Of a DNA stretch of 64,000 nt, positions 22,701-31,100 are shown in pieces. Source of the DNA: Trichostrongylus colubriformis (Eukaryota; Nematoda; Chromadorea; Rhabditida; Trichostrongylidae); NCBI GenBank assembly GCA_963978905.1, contig OZ022256.1:25879426-25943425 (forward strand), read 5' to 3'. How positions within the stretch are numbered: the first letter of the stretch is position 1; each line of letters begins with the position of its first letter. Below the pieces are notes generated by a model, which made no database searches, had not been told where the DNA came from, and worked only from the letters and a program-made list of their open reading frames with translations. Position numbers and translations under genes: made by a program.

Positions 22701-23684
22701 GTTCTTCCGAAAACTGAAGTCTGCCCTCATACGATGGTGCCGGTAGTCGCCCCAGTCGCCGTAGCTGGATTTTTTCTCATCTGGATGAATCATTTTTGGA
22801 ACTGAGACGCCTTGATCCGATCTGCTCCCATCCATCTCCTGGTAAGATCGGTCTCGTTTTCGCTGTTTTCTGGGGCTCTGAGCAACGCCCTTCTCGCTTC
22901 TCGCACACAAGCAGCCTTGCACTACATCAGGACCTGATAAAGAGCCTTTGTTGACACATAAAGCTTCAGTGAAGATCTTGTTCCCCAGTATGACCAAGTA
23001 GAGCTTGATTTCTATTTTGAGATGCTGCGTGTTTCTATTGGAAAATGTAGCAAGACCTATACTCCTTCTGGTTTCATATCCTGCGGAATCCTAGTTAAAT
23101 TTCTTGAAGAATGCAGAAAGCTGTGGCATTCTCGCGCGATCCGACATTCGGACATCTCCAGGCCGTATTCCGAAGTACATTAATCTTCCTCGGAATCAGA
23201 TAGCGGTTTTCCTCTTACCTTGACCAGAAAGTGAAGATGCTACTACAACAGTATAGCTTCAAGATATGCAGGTCAAAAGCGAAGAAAAAAATTTGAGATG
23301 GCTGTTTCATTTTGCAGAATAGAAAAAGAAGCATATTATGAGCATTGAACAGAACGAATTCAACTTGCCATTCTCGCCAAAGTACGTCTCTAGTAGATTT
23401 CTCTGGGTCTCTTCACTGAGAGAACGTAGATTAATTCCCGCTGCATCAGTAAATGCGCCACCAAACCCAATAATTGATTGATACGTCTTCCGCGCATCGA
23501 TTGTAATAGTGGCGTCACCTGGTAGAGGACAATGAGAGCGACTTTCAAGTAATCGTGTCATAATAGTTTTATACCCACTGCTGCCAAATCCTTCAGAAAT
23601 CAAGGTGCTGGACCGCTCGAGACGCTTACCGCTTAGCGATGATGTGTAAAAAACAGCATTTCCGTATGGGATATCTCGAACTGG
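4659..23684 (-). CDS. gba: Glucosylceramidase gene (multi-exon, GH30)
   Basis: Encodes the lysosomal enzyme that cleaves glucosylceramide to glucose and ceramide. Ten exons were traced, 5' to 3': 23369-23684, 21926-22059, 21012-21116, 16886-17011, 16723-16837, 12614-12748, 10505-10588, 7698-7861, 7380-7465, 4659-4795. All neighbouring phases agree except across one missing short exon between 21012 and 17011. Family landmarks appear in order: [36 protein letters not shown] (acid/base Glu), ILATE/AC (nucleophile Glu), [20 protein letters not shown]. About 467 codons are seen, close to the family's ~500. The signal-peptide exon was not securely found. Introns carry many repeats, including a full Tc5-like element. 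No stop or frameshift interrupts the exons, so the gene may well be functional. Confidence 0.88.
5061..5950. other. GBA intron, no feature recognised
   Basis: Part of the last GBA intron. No exon, tRNA or complete element was recognised. The 77-codon minus ORF at 5040-5273 lacks any motif. Confidence 0.4.
5954..6125. mobile_element. MITE family A, copy 2
   Basis: Terminal repeats GCCGCGGTCATACT at the left and AAGTATGACCGCGG at the right, with ATGGCTGTG/CACAGCCAC farther in. About 172 bp, in the last GBA intron. Long ORFs across it (5913-6191, 5968-6546) are by-products of its GC-rich arms. Confidence 0.75.
6581..6902. mobile_element. Inverted-repeat element, 322 bp
   Basis: Ends CTGCTCAGGCTG and CAGCCTGAGCAG. 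The arms stay complementary for about 130 bp (CTACCCAACCAAATCGCACT in one arm, CACCCAACCAAATCACTCCT in the other). No coding capacity; superfamily not determined. Confidence 0.7.
6980..7122. mobile_element. Palindromic tRNA-like element, copy 2
   Basis: Shares TTACAAGGA at the left and CATAACTCAGCATCCTTAT at the right with the element at 3009-3305. The centre holds TGGGACTCGAACCGCACT and GAGAGTTCGAATCTCG, a B-box-like core in inverted orientation. More decayed than copy 1. Confidence 0.6.
7380..7465 (-). CDS. gba: GBA exon, [11 protein letters not shown] segment
   Basis: 86 bp. Completes a Ser codon (GHFS), then [20 protein letters not shown] and LATAFTLK, with donor G/GTGCGC. It matches the start of the C-terminal beta domain of GBA. 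The phase (1) fits the last exon at 4795, about 2.6 kb away. Confidence 0.85.
7698..7861 (-). CDS. gba: GBA exon, [11 protein letters not shown] block
   Basis: 164 bp after acceptor TCATTGCAG. It reads [40 protein letters not shown] and [14 protein letters not shown], one of the most conserved GBA blocks. The donor is AG/GTTGGC. It contains a possible N-glycosylation site (NAT). Confidence 0.9.
7862..8879. other. GBA intron, no gene seen
   Basis: Holds a short C-rich run near 8309-8325 and a small imperfect inverted repeat (GCTTTAGACGG near 8643, CCGTCTAAAGC near 8690). No exon or element was recognised. Confidence 0.4.
8880..9960 (+). repeat. Dispersed repeat R2, copy 1
   Basis: About 1 kb in the same orientation as 35065-36690. 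Shared landmarks are GAGGAATCCTC, GTTGAGGTAGGCAGTGATC, ATTTCTCAGGCT and, near the end, GATACC(C/G)CGCTCC. The 121-codon plus ORF at 9095-9460 lies here but copy 2 does not preserve it. Type of parent element unknown. Confidence 0.65.
10145..10280 (+). repeat. Dispersed repeat R3, copy 1
   Basis: Contains GGGGGTCGTATT twice, then a TTTTCCTCAACTGGACGC stretch ending CCCTGGTTGGG. A similar block occurs at 36960-37085. It may be one end of the R2 family. Confidence 0.5.
10505..10588 (-). CDS. gba: GBA exon 28 codons, ACAG...[10 protein letters not shown]
   Basis: 84 bp, phase 0 at both ends, between acceptor CCTTTAG and donor GAG/GTGATT. It reads [20 protein letters not shown] and EYAVNIIE. This continues the ATE-AC motif and leads into [13 protein letters not shown]. 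It lies 175 bp beyond the far end of the Tc5-like element, so the element sits wholly in the intron. Confidence 0.88.
10634..10688. repeat. (TTTA)n microsatellite
   Basis: About twelve imperfect TTTA units inside a GBA intron, just before the Tc5-like element. Confidence 0.85.
10764..11204 (+). repeat. Left terminal inverted repeat of Tc5-like element
   Basis: About 441 bp, near-identical to the reverse complement of 12150-12592. It includes a (TC)n run (10914-10926) and a tRNA-like patch around 10975-11045 (TTGTGGTGTACTGGATACG, then CGCAGGTTCGGATCC, close to a B box). Confidence 0.85.
11443..12032 (-). pseudogene. Tc5/pogo-type transposase remnant
   Basis: Two overlapping minus-strand frames remain. 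The upstream one (12032 to about 11750) has acidic [19 protein letters not shown]. The downstream one (11745-11443) has [14 protein letters not shown] and [18 protein letters not shown], carrying the second and third Asp of a DDE_1 catalytic triad, 37 residues apart. The DNA-binding region and the first Asp are missing and the join is out of frame, so this copy cannot make an active enzyme. Confidence 0.8.
12150..12592 (-). repeat. Right terminal inverted repeat of Tc5-like element
   Basis: Mirror of the left repeat, ending GACCCTCCCTTG. It differs by only a few substitutions, so the pair has been homogenised or is young. Confidence 0.85.
12614..12748 (-). CDS. gba: GBA exon ending at the catalytic nucleophile
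   Basis: 135 bp, phase 0 at both ends. It reads [20 protein letters not shown], then [20 protein letters not shown] and ILATE. The last codon is the nucleophile Glu (ATEAC motif, split by the intron). The donor GAG/GTATTT occupies 12608-12613. A Tc5-like element (10764-12592 with TGA duplications) starts 12 bp beyond the donor hexamer. Confidence 0.9.
12749..13967. other. GBA intron, no gene seen
   Basis: No exon or complete element was recognised between the GBA exon at 12748 and repeat R4. ORFs at 12851-13075 and 13443-13664 show no motif. Confidence 0.4.
13968..14166 (-). repeat. Dispersed repeat R4, copy 2
   Basis: Inverted partner of 2693-2890, very similar along its length. It ends where the G-rich inverted-repeat element at 14163 begins, which suggests that element inserted at its edge or belongs to it. 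Confidence 0.8.
14163..14408. mobile_element. MITE with G-run/C-run in its ends
   Basis: Terminal repeats GGTCAAATAAAGTCGGGG and its complement at 14391-14408. A run of about 17 G follows the left end and about 13 C precede the right end, so the homopolymers are complementary parts of the termini. Inside, TTAGGCTAAAGC/GCCTAAGCC and AGCTTC/GAAGGG-like blocks also pair. Confidence 0.75.
15190..15238. repeat. Perfect 19-bp hairpin
   Basis: Arms 15190-15208 and 15220-15238 are exact complements (TACACACCCTGACCGGTGC) around an 11-nt loop. TATGAAAGAG occurs in the loop and again just after the right arm. No terminator or element assignment. Confidence 0.8.
15579..15781. mobile_element. Nested MITE, 203 bp
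   Basis: Terminal repeats ACGCTTGACCCAACCACA and its complement at 15764-15781. Inner pairs include ATGATGATCGTGG/CCACGATCATCAT. The centre carries the self-complementary ATTCGAATTCGAATTC. It interrupts the left arm of the larger element, so it is the younger insertion. Confidence 0.75.
16033..16080. repeat. Tandem duplication, 2 x 24 bp
   Basis: Two exact copies of a 24-bp AT-rich unit starting ACAATCCTGATAAATAATTA, within the larger MITE. Confidence 0.9.
16340..16662 (+). repeat. Dispersed repeat R1, copy 1
   Basis: One of four copies (others 20545-20830, 41735-41998, 42195-42485). Shared order: TTGGCGTTAATCAATC, CAGAATCGTGATGGCTGGTG, ACTTGCGGTGGACAGCCGAT, CAAGTCTGGTACCAATTTG, GGCGTTGATGCGG, CACCATTAGAGTGGGG. 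Short ORFs appear in either strand but none is kept in all copies. Parent element unknown. Confidence 0.7.
16723..16837 (-). CDS. gba: GBA exon, DFVKVTLGP segment
   Basis: 115 bp. Completes an Arg codon, then reads [20 protein letters not shown] and [18 protein letters not shown]. The donor is ATA/GTAAGTGG. It matches the GBA segment before the VDGIAVHWY block. Phase joins cleanly to both neighbours. Confidence 0.88.
16886..17011 (-). CDS. gba: GBA exon with acid/base glutamate
   Basis: 126 bp between acceptor CTGTTTCAG and donor CG/GTGAGG. It encodes [20 protein letters not shown] and then [21 protein letters not shown]. The Glu of QNEP is the acid/base catalyst of clan-A GH30 enzymes. Only a 48-bp intron separates it from the next exon, the shortest seen in this gene. 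Confidence 0.9.
17012..18461. other. GBA intron, one missing exon expected here or to 21011
   Basis: Contains a short (GAGC)n stretch (17268-17286) and a direct repeat (18249-18287 and 18341-18379, core GTGTGCTCGATGAGGTTCGC). The GBA segment between [10 protein letters not shown] and FFEEYAKHG must lie within 17012-21011 but I could not identify it. Confidence 0.45.
18462..19503. repeat. 1-kb palindrome of ~170-bp hairpin-bearing units
   Basis: Left arm 18462-18886 and right arm 19086-19503 are inverted copies with high identity, around a loop of about 200 bp. Seven copies of one motif, TTCGATAGAGCTTTTTCAGC then TCTACAGAATGGTA, occur near 18479, 18646, 18817, 18964, 19111, 19282 and 19454. 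The first three are forward and the last four reversed. Spacing is 167-172 bp within arms and about 147 bp at the centre. Each motif is itself a small hairpin (GAGCT/AGCTC). Sequence between motifs (CTACCATCGAGATTGGAGA versus CTGCCATCGAGACC) also repeats, so arms are tandem arrays. No coding capacity; it lies in a GBA intron. Confidence 0.85.
19504..20544. other. GBA intron, tandem duplication at 20128-20222
   Basis: Two copies of a 47-bp unit (AAGCAAAATGTTTTGGGCCA then TATT, AAAGTACC, ACATTCGCAATC) lie in tandem at about 20128-20222. The 126-codon plus ORF at 19483-19863 has no recognisable motif and starts within the palindrome. Confidence 0.55.
20545..20830 (+). repeat. Dispersed repeat R1, copy 2
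   Basis: Matches copy 1 through AGTTTTGGCGTTGATC, CAGAATCGTAGTGGTAGGTG, ACGAGTCTGGTACCAATTCC and GCCGCACCATGAGAG. Located in the GBA intron near exon 3. Confidence 0.7.
21012..21116 (-). CDS. gba: GBA exon 3
   Basis: 105 bp, phase 0 at both ends, between acceptor ACAATTCAG and donor AAG/GTGAGC. It encodes [20 protein letters not shown] and then [26 protein letters not shown] is diagnostic for glucocerebrosidases. The next exon in sequence (a short one ending in phase 2) was not found in 17012-21011. Confidence 0.88.
21926..22059 (-). CDS. gba: GBA exon 2
   Basis: The acceptor TTCTTTCAG precedes GCATTGAATATAAC. The exon reads [20 protein letters not shown] and ends [11 protein letters not shown] with donor AAG/GTTGGA. 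It is 134 bp, completing the split Gly codon from exon 1 and ending in phase 0. [10 protein letters not shown] is a conserved GBA block of the TI-M barrel. Confidence 0.88.
23369..23684 (-). CDS. gba: GBA exon 1 (first recognised)
   Basis: This exon opens after a CTTACAG acceptor and reads [16 protein letters not shown], then the hallmark [20 protein letters not shown] and YFGENG. It is 316 bp and ends in phase 1. The donor is GAATG followed by GCAAGT, a GC-AG intron rather than GT-AG. The Cys-rich N-terminus usual for animal GBA (a CxCNxTYCD-like block) must lie upstream and was not found. Confidence 0.85.
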
Positions 23685-23883
23685 CTGTAAGTAGCGATTA
23701 GTACTATTGATCAACTTGCAGAAATGTCCACACAGAAAAGAAATTGGAATCCTGGAACTTCCTCACGCTTGCAGGGTCTAGTAGTGAGATCTAATAGTAA
23801 AGTATAATGAAGGGAACTGGTTACCATGAAGACATGGCACATAAAGTGTTTGCTTGTACACTAGAACTGAGTCAGGTTACCGG

Positions 23884-24060
23884 AACTCGTGCACATCTCC
23901 TCGCTCGCGGCCAGCGTTCAACAAAAACAACAAGACGCATTCCGTGTTGCAATGGCTCAGCTAGAATGCTTTGGCCACCAGCCATGAGAGTATATCTGAG
24001 GGCTACTGCACTCAAAAAAAGCCAGATGATAAAAGCCCTCCAGTGAAGGAACATGAGAGA
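23884..24060 (-). other. Weak candidate for the GBA signal exon
   Basis: A minus-strand ATG opens MFLHWRAFIIWLFLSAVALR, a hydrophobic leader-like stretch, and runs to a possible donor CCG/GTAACC in phase 0, matching the start phase of GBA exon 1. The segment lacks the Cys-rich N-terminal motif of animal GBA, so the link is weak. Confidence 0.2.
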
Positions 24061-24171
24061 GACCTCGTTCACAGAAAATAACGTCCATGCACTTCTATTG
24101 AGAATTTTCTTTGTTCGATGGGCTGTCATGCAGCACGGCAAATTCGAAAAGGAGAGTGAGCGCGGCAGCAC

Positions 24172-25796
24172 AGGGAATCAGACAAGTTTGTATGAAAAGA
24201 TTCGATGTTGTTAAATGCATTCATTACTTAAACTTTTATGGTTGAACTTAGTAATTCTTATCCTTTAGCGGCTCGACTACGTGCATAAGCTAGATCACAA
24301 CCGTACGCATGCATGGTCTACGGGATGGCACTCCAAGCGCGCCTATATACATACATATATCGACTCGCCGGCCGAAAGGTACAGTTTTAGTCAACTCATT
24401 CGCTGCGAGCACTTCGGGCAAGATCTCAATATCAAACATTTTCATAGTCCAAATCCTGCATAGTCAAGACATATTGTGATTGTGCCCATTAAGGCTCACT
24501 CTAGTTCCGTTTGGACAAGACAGATACGTTGCCCGAGAGGTAAGCTCAAGCGAAAGGAATCTTGTACTTGTAATGAAGTCTGTATTGTACACTTTGTTCG
24601 GTATCAGTACACAAAAATAAACCGCATGGCAGCAGGAAACTGTCAGGGCGAGGTTGATTACTCACCTAATTCCAAGCAGCTTATTTACATATATTTCATT
24701 TGTACGCCGCTGCGTCGGGATCACTCACGCTGACTAGTTCGCTATCACTTGCTTTTCGGTAAGTTGGCGTTTCGGCCAATAGATGCTACCAGGATAATAC
24801 ACCCACATTACAACGTCACACGAATTGCGTCGACGCTTGCGCCAAGTATCATGTTGATTCCGCTCCACCGCGCCGCGCGTTTAGGGACACGATCGCCGCC
24901 TCCTTGCGTGACCTGACCTAATTAGTCTGTCCTGGCACCCACTCTGGGGCTATGGAGTGGGTAATGCTTAACGGGTCATTCTGTTGTACACGTTGCATTA
25001 ATCTAGGTGTTCTGAGTTATTTCATGCTAGTGTAGAAGTAGCAAAGAGACAATCTCTCAAAAGATGCCATTAGTGCGCTATCAATGAACTGTCGCCGCAC
25101 CTCGATATCATCACAGTACGTTGAATTGCACACGCAAACGATGTTCTTGTCGCTAGACTGGTATATCCTTTGAGCACATGGTTGTTCAGCTGAAATCGTA
25201 CTTTTTCACAAAGACCGTGTAGGGAAAATGAAAGAACTATTTACCCTATCTATTGTGATGCTTTTATGGTGTATTTTATTTTGTTGTAATGTATTGCACA
25301 AAGTTGTTTTTATTTTTTTTCAACACGCAGAAGTAGGAGAAGGCTTAATAAAGAAAATGTTCCTGTAATAATGTTCCGGAAAAGGTTATTCGTTGCAGGA
25401 CATTAATCATCATAGACCATCCTATGAACTTGCAAAGGAAATGTGGTTGAGATCTGCCGATCAGATGACACGCATGGCACTACCATCACTCAAGCATCCC
25501 ATTTAGCATACAAGGTCGCTGACATGACTAGAGTGTTCAGGAATCAAGCGTAAGGAAGAGAAGCTACGGGTGAAAATTTCGCAGCATTTGGCGCCGCATG
25601 AGGTTGCGTTGGCAATGCAGGCACATCGGTGCCGCTATCGCCCGTATTTGTGGATCGTGGACAACTCTTGAAACACCTAGCACTTTCGCCATGGCCATGG
25701 AGTATGATGCCAGAGAAAATATTATTGTTGCACTTTCCATGCTGACATGCCAACGTGCCTAGTACTACAAAATCCCTTGCGCTTTCGTCGGCTCAC
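24172..25796. other. No gene seen
   Basis: AT-rich intergenic sequence without a recognisable exon, tRNA or repeat with paired ends. A minus-strand stretch at 25690-25765 reads ACQHGKCNNNIFSGI, vaguely EGF-like, and might belong to the candidate gene upstream, but splice sites are poor. Confidence 0.35.
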
Positions 25797-26007
25797 AGCA
25801 GGGTCCATGCGGACGTAAACTATGCGGATGGCATTGTTACGTACGTCCACAAGGGTCGGGAGCGGCTGGTCCAGAATCTGTGTGACATCGGCGTTGTCTG
25901 CGTTCGCACTGGTATGGCCATATCGAATGTCCTCCACAAGATCAGTGAAGCAAGTACTGTTGCCATCGGGAGACATTTCCAACCTAACGGTAGCTACTAT
26001 TCTCTTT
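25797..26007 (-). CDS. Unassigned exon, candidate secreted protein
   Basis: A 211-bp open stretch between a CTCCAAG acceptor and donor GCT/GTGAGC encodes 70 residues: KRIVATVRLEMSPDGNSTCF, then TDLVEDIRYGH, ILDQPLPTLVDVRNNAIRIV and YVRMDPA. It contains an NST glycosylation site and one Cys. The residue pattern of alternating hydrophobics suggests beta structure. No family was recognised. A signal-peptide-like exon lies 620 bp upstream. Confidence 0.35.
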
Positions 26008-26626
26008 CTTGGAGATGGATCTTCGTCAGAAGGGATCCCCGTTCATTAGGCGACAGACAGAGATTCTGGAGGAACCGACTGGGGGATGTTGACAAGGTAG
26101 AAGGAAAAGTCATGAGGGAAAAATCGCGATAACAAGACATCGCAGAGAAAAGTTCAGGCCGATTATTTTCGTGTCAGCTGATCCGAAGCATTGCCGCCAC
26201 GAGTCTATTTTCCGTTAAAGCTCCAGTAAGGAAGTTCGAGTCTTGGTGAAGAGCTCGAAAGAGGTCTTACGCGACAGGCAGTCGAGCTGTCTAGCATGTC
26301 ATCTTTACTTAATGTTGTAAAGTGTTCCTGCGCGGAGAAATCTTAGACACTGCTCCATTGTATATACTGTGGCAAGGTATTCTGGAGACCGCCGCCCATT
26401 TCCGGTACAGCCTGTTCAGACGGCGAAATCTGACTCCGTACCACTGATTCATTGTGGTTTTTGTCACTGACACAAGTGGTAGCTATCTCAAAAAATAGCC
26501 TATCGCTACCTAATCACAAAGGTGAAAACTTGAAAATTTGCTTCACAAAAAGATAAGACGTGTATGATGCATTTGTAATAATGCGATATCGAAGATACCA
26601 CATGTAACAGTTACTGTGATACTTAC

Positions 26627-26678
26627 CTAATGAAAGCGCAGCAAGGTGGAGCAGAATTATAGCATGATTAAATAGCAT
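26627..26678 (-). CDS. Signal-peptide-like first exon
   Basis: The ATG at 26678 opens MLFNHAIILLHLAALSL, a typical hydrophobic signal sequence, and stops at a consensus donor G/GTAAGT in phase 1. An AG (CATCTCAG) lies about 10 bp before the ATG and could be a trans- or cis-splice acceptor. It may begin the gene containing the exon at 25797-26007; the intermediate exon was not settled. Confidence 0.35.
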
Positions 26679-26689
26679 ACTTCCCACCT

Positions 26690-27740
26690 GAGATGTTGTA
26701 CCTGTCAAGTTTGGAGACAAGATATAAACCTAGAAAGGAAATACTAAGTAAGTATTCGATGAAAATCGTTGTACAAATGAGCATCGAAATAGAGAGGAGT
26801 AATGAACGAGTTACATTTCAGCGCACAAGCGTTGATGTTGTCCAGCTAAGCGCGTGCGCTGATGTGTTTTTCCTTTATTACATTATTAATCTGTTCGCAT
26901 CTCGGATATACTGAAGCTCCATACTCCGCGGGCAAAACATAAGGCAGCAGAGAATGCTTATCATAACCCCTAGACTCTCTTTTGTAAAGGTTCAAAGTAG
27001 AAGGTTATACGTTCGAAGTACTCTTAACATAGCGGTTTGCGTTAACATGTGTCTGACACAATAACAATCATCAGAATGGTGGAGGTACCTTCACAGATAG
27101 CCATCTGATAGGATGCAACGCTTGGCGAAGTGATCAGTAATAGGATGAAAAACAAAGCACAGGCCAACGATACAAATTCCAATCAGCGAAGAAAAGCAGA
27201 AACACCGACCCTTGCAATCGGAAAATGTTCGGACACGATGAACCTATGAACCGCAGAATCAACGGATGACAAACTTGATATAAATGGAAGAAGAGAGAAC
27301 ATTAAACAGGTGGGTGGGATAATAGCCGCTGAAGGTATTTGCTATAAAAGAAGGTGGGCGATCGTGTAAGTTTGTGGTGTTAGCGATCCATACGCTGGGA
27401 AAACAGTAGGTGACAGTAGGTGGGTTATTTGGGTGTAGCCAGGAAGAGGCCGAGATCTATACTTGTTGAAAAAGTGCTGTCTATTTGCAGGTGACCTCCA
27501 CACTTGGTTAAGAGTTTGAACACAAAAAAAAATAAACTACCGCAGAATTTGTAAGATAATGTACCGCTGCTGCACGTTGAAGCGACTACTGCTGCAAAAG
27601 CCTGAGAAATTGCTTGAGGAATCGTCTACAGAGAATCAAAATTCAGGTTTTTCTTTCTCGCATACAGTTTTTCGCATACAATGGAAGATGGAAACACAAC
27701 CTGCTCTGCAACTAGAGCTGGTCAACTAGGAAAAGAATAA
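26690..27740. other. No gene seen
   Basis: No exon or element recognised. Mixed AT-rich sequence. Confidence 0.4.
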
Positions 27741-28194
27741 TTGGCATTATTCCACTATCACTACACCACATGCCGCGAGTTGGGTCAAATAAATAATTTT
27801 CGTTGAAACTTCGCATTAGAGGTCATTCAGGGTGCTGATCACGAAAATGACATCCGTTTTTGGCGTTTGTGCCAATTTGGCGCAACTGCACCGTGCTGGT
27901 GCAACAACTCGTTTTCACCAAAATTGCTGAAACTTTGCCCAGAGGGGGGGGGGGTATTGGGGTGCTGATTACAAATATGACATCCGTTTTCCCAAGAGAC
28001 TCCTCTGGGCAAAGTTTCAGCGATATTGGTGAAAACGAGTTGTTGCACCAACACGGTACAATTGCACCAAATTGGCGCAAAGAACAGATGTCATATTCGT
28101 GATCAGCACCCTGAACAACCTCCCTGGAGAGAGTCAGCGAAAATTTCTTGACCCAACTTGCGGTATCCGGCGTAGTGATGGTGGCATAGTGCCG
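27741..28194. mobile_element. Fold-back element with double palindrome
   Basis: Outer ends pair GGCATTATTCCACTATCACT with the complement at 28175-28194, and GCGAGTTGGGTCAA with TTGACCCAACTTGC. Inside, 27828-28116 forms a second, tighter palindrome (CAGGGTGCTGATCACGA/TCGTGATCAGCACCCTG, AACTCGTTTTCACCA/TGGTGAAAACGAGTT). A run of 11 G lies near its centre. No coding capacity. Confidence 0.7.
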
Positions 28195-31100
28195 AATGGT
28201 ACTCAAAATACGTAGAATGGTTCCCAACTGAGAAGACTCTGTATCACCCGCCGTCCGTTGTTCATCGAGAGTCTCGAGTGGGGCAGCGACGCCTCCATAG
28301 TTCCTGTGGCTGCCGCGAGCCGGAGTAGTCCAGTGGAGCATTCTGGCTCCAGAGGCACGCAGCCTCTCGTTTCCTTCGCCGAGGGCTTTCGTGAAGAGGT
28401 CCGACCATCGAGCCAGCGAACATCCAGACGTTCGTTTGACGTCTCGAGGAACCTTGTAGTAACGGCACTACCCCAACGGTCACCGCAATATCGCATGCAA
28501 GCCTGAACCATTCAATCTTCGATTACTTGGCAAACAGGGCGCCGTCCCTGATCTCCGATCGTCCACCCAGTTCGAAACTGCGAATTTCTCTCTGCACTTG
28601 CGAGTATCGGGATACTCCGAGCATCGTCCTTTCGATGGCGCGTTGGATGACGCTGACCGCATGCTCTTCCTGCTTGTGGTTGTTCTCTTCAGTTCAAATC
28701 TCTCCAAGTCCATGTCTCAAAGATATATGTGTGTGCAGGAAGAACAGCGAAATCGAAGAGATGGACGCTCAGAAGAATGTTCTCCCTCTTCTTCACCACT
28801 CCTTCGATGGCATTGAAGATTCCTCGAGCCGCTCTTCCTCCTGCTAAGCTCTGATGCTTAGTCGTTCATCATATTGGCTTTTTGACCTAACAATGAGTAC
28901 CCATAGTTGAAGCATTCAATGATGTACGTACCGTTGAGCGTTAATAGAGCGTCACAACCAATCTGTTTCTCATGAACATCGTCTTCGTTAAGTTCAGCTA
29001 TGAATGATTTTTCCACACTTGCATTCGAAATCGGCTAGCAATCCCTTCACTTGCTGGATAGTCGATGCTATAAGCACGATCTCGTCAACAGCGGGGGTAG
29101 ATGCCAGTCATCAATCTTGACTCCCGTGCCCTACCATTCCCGTTGCATGACGTTCTCAAGAGCGGCGCGAAAAGATTAAGCGAAATGGTCTCCTCTTGTC
29201 CAACCCCTTTGTCCACGTTGACGATGATCTCGTTATGGAATGGTGAAAATCTGGTCGTAATTCGCTGAAGAGCTCGAGTCTTATGCGCTGAGTGGGTACA
29301 CCCTAGTTTCCCAGGACTTTGAAAACCGCTTTTGCCTCTGGTGAGCCAAAGGCTTTCTTCGAATATGAGTGTGTCGCATAACGGCATCTTGTGCTCTCGC
29401 GACACTTCGATGAGCCTAAATGTGGTGTGAAAATGATCGAATGTACTGAACCCTCTCCGAAACCCTGCTTGCTCGCATGGCTATCCATTATTTGAAGTTG
29501 TGCTAACCCTATTCAAGATCTATTCAAGATGACTAGAGGAGCTCGAAGACCAAAAATAGCAGGTAGATTGGACGACGGTGGTTTCGATTTTTGTCGTGCG
29601 GATCTCCCTTCTTATACAGCAACAAGGTCCTGTTGGTTCTCCATGAAGCGGATTCCTTGCATTGCGACAGGTAGCGTGTGAAAGTTCGGTGAAAGTGAAA
29701 GTCGGTCCAGAGCTCTGATGATTACTGGCGGTGGATTCTCCAGATGTTCCGGTACGATCCTGTCGAGGTCTGGTGCTGTACCATTCTTCACCGACGAGGT
29801 GGCGTATCGGACTTGGCAAGGGAAAACCGAAGAACGACATATCCATCTGCTCCAGATTGCTCCTAGGCAGGTGGACACGGCTATCGGAGAGGTTTGAATA
29901 GATTTGCAGATGACCATCTTTTGCTCCTTAGAAGCGGTAACTGTACCGTCCGGACGACGGAGACCGTTGGTTGGTTTGGTCCTATAACTAGCGAAACTTC
30001 TTCGGGCGGCATCCATCGGGAAAATTCTTTCAGCCTCTTCTGCTTCAGCCAGCACTGCCGCTTTTCTTTTTTAAAATCATCTTTTATCCTCTCTCCACTG
30101 CCTCGCAAATTCGAATGTCAGCTGGTAACCATCTGCTGCTCGTGCGGCTCCACTTTGGGTATCAGCTCAAGATTTTGCGAAGAGAGACACCTCTTGATAA
30201 CTTTTGAACTCTCTGCCCTCCTGGCACTATTGTGAAGATGTTCAACGAGTCAGTTGTACTCGTCGATATTTCCGACAACACAATCCTTTCATACACCAGC
30301 GAAAAAAAGCGAGGTGAGTCCAGTTGATGATTGTTTTGGGACTTCGCTTCTCAGTTTTCACAGCTCTCTCCCTACGTATCAAAAAGTAAAATCATGCAAG
30401 GATGAGTCAATGGTGCCATCCCGCAGAACTTCGGAGCAACAGCGACGTCGATCGCTGTTGCTCCGAAGTTCTGCGGGATGGCACCATTGACTCATCCTTG
30501 CATGATTTTTCTCAGACCGACGTAATACGACGACGCGACCGACGTAATAAGCTCAGAAAGCCTATCACTCTGCTCATTCCATTCAGTTCCGAGAGTGCCG
30601 CTAAAAAATCGTTATCCTTTACTCTACGGCTGTTCTTACCGTTGAAAAAGCTGACAAAGACCTTGAAAGGTATGGTCTTCCTTACAGTTTCTCCAATTCC
30701 AGATAAAATGCTTCGAGCTATCTTCGTCGTAGCTTGATATTTGTCCGTAGGCGACGAAGACGGTCAGAGCCGGAATTGAGCCACATCTCTTCAATCGCAA
30801 ATGTCCGATTCGGATTGTCAGTTTTTCGTACCAGTCGATGTTGGACAAGTGCGTGTTGACAGAAATCCCATACCGCCAACGTTTCTCCTGTCGCATGTTA
30901 CAAGAGCAGTTCTTCTCCAATCTCGTAAACGGCGATGCAGCGAACGCTGCCTTCTCTTGTCGGTCAATCCAATGACATCGTATTTACCTTCTTGGCTTGC
31001 TTCTTCAGTCTTTCGATACTCCTCCCAATGCAAGGGTTCGTGCATTGGAAGTCCAGATCGCCAATTTGTCTTTCTCGATTTAGGTAGCCTGCTATAGTCC

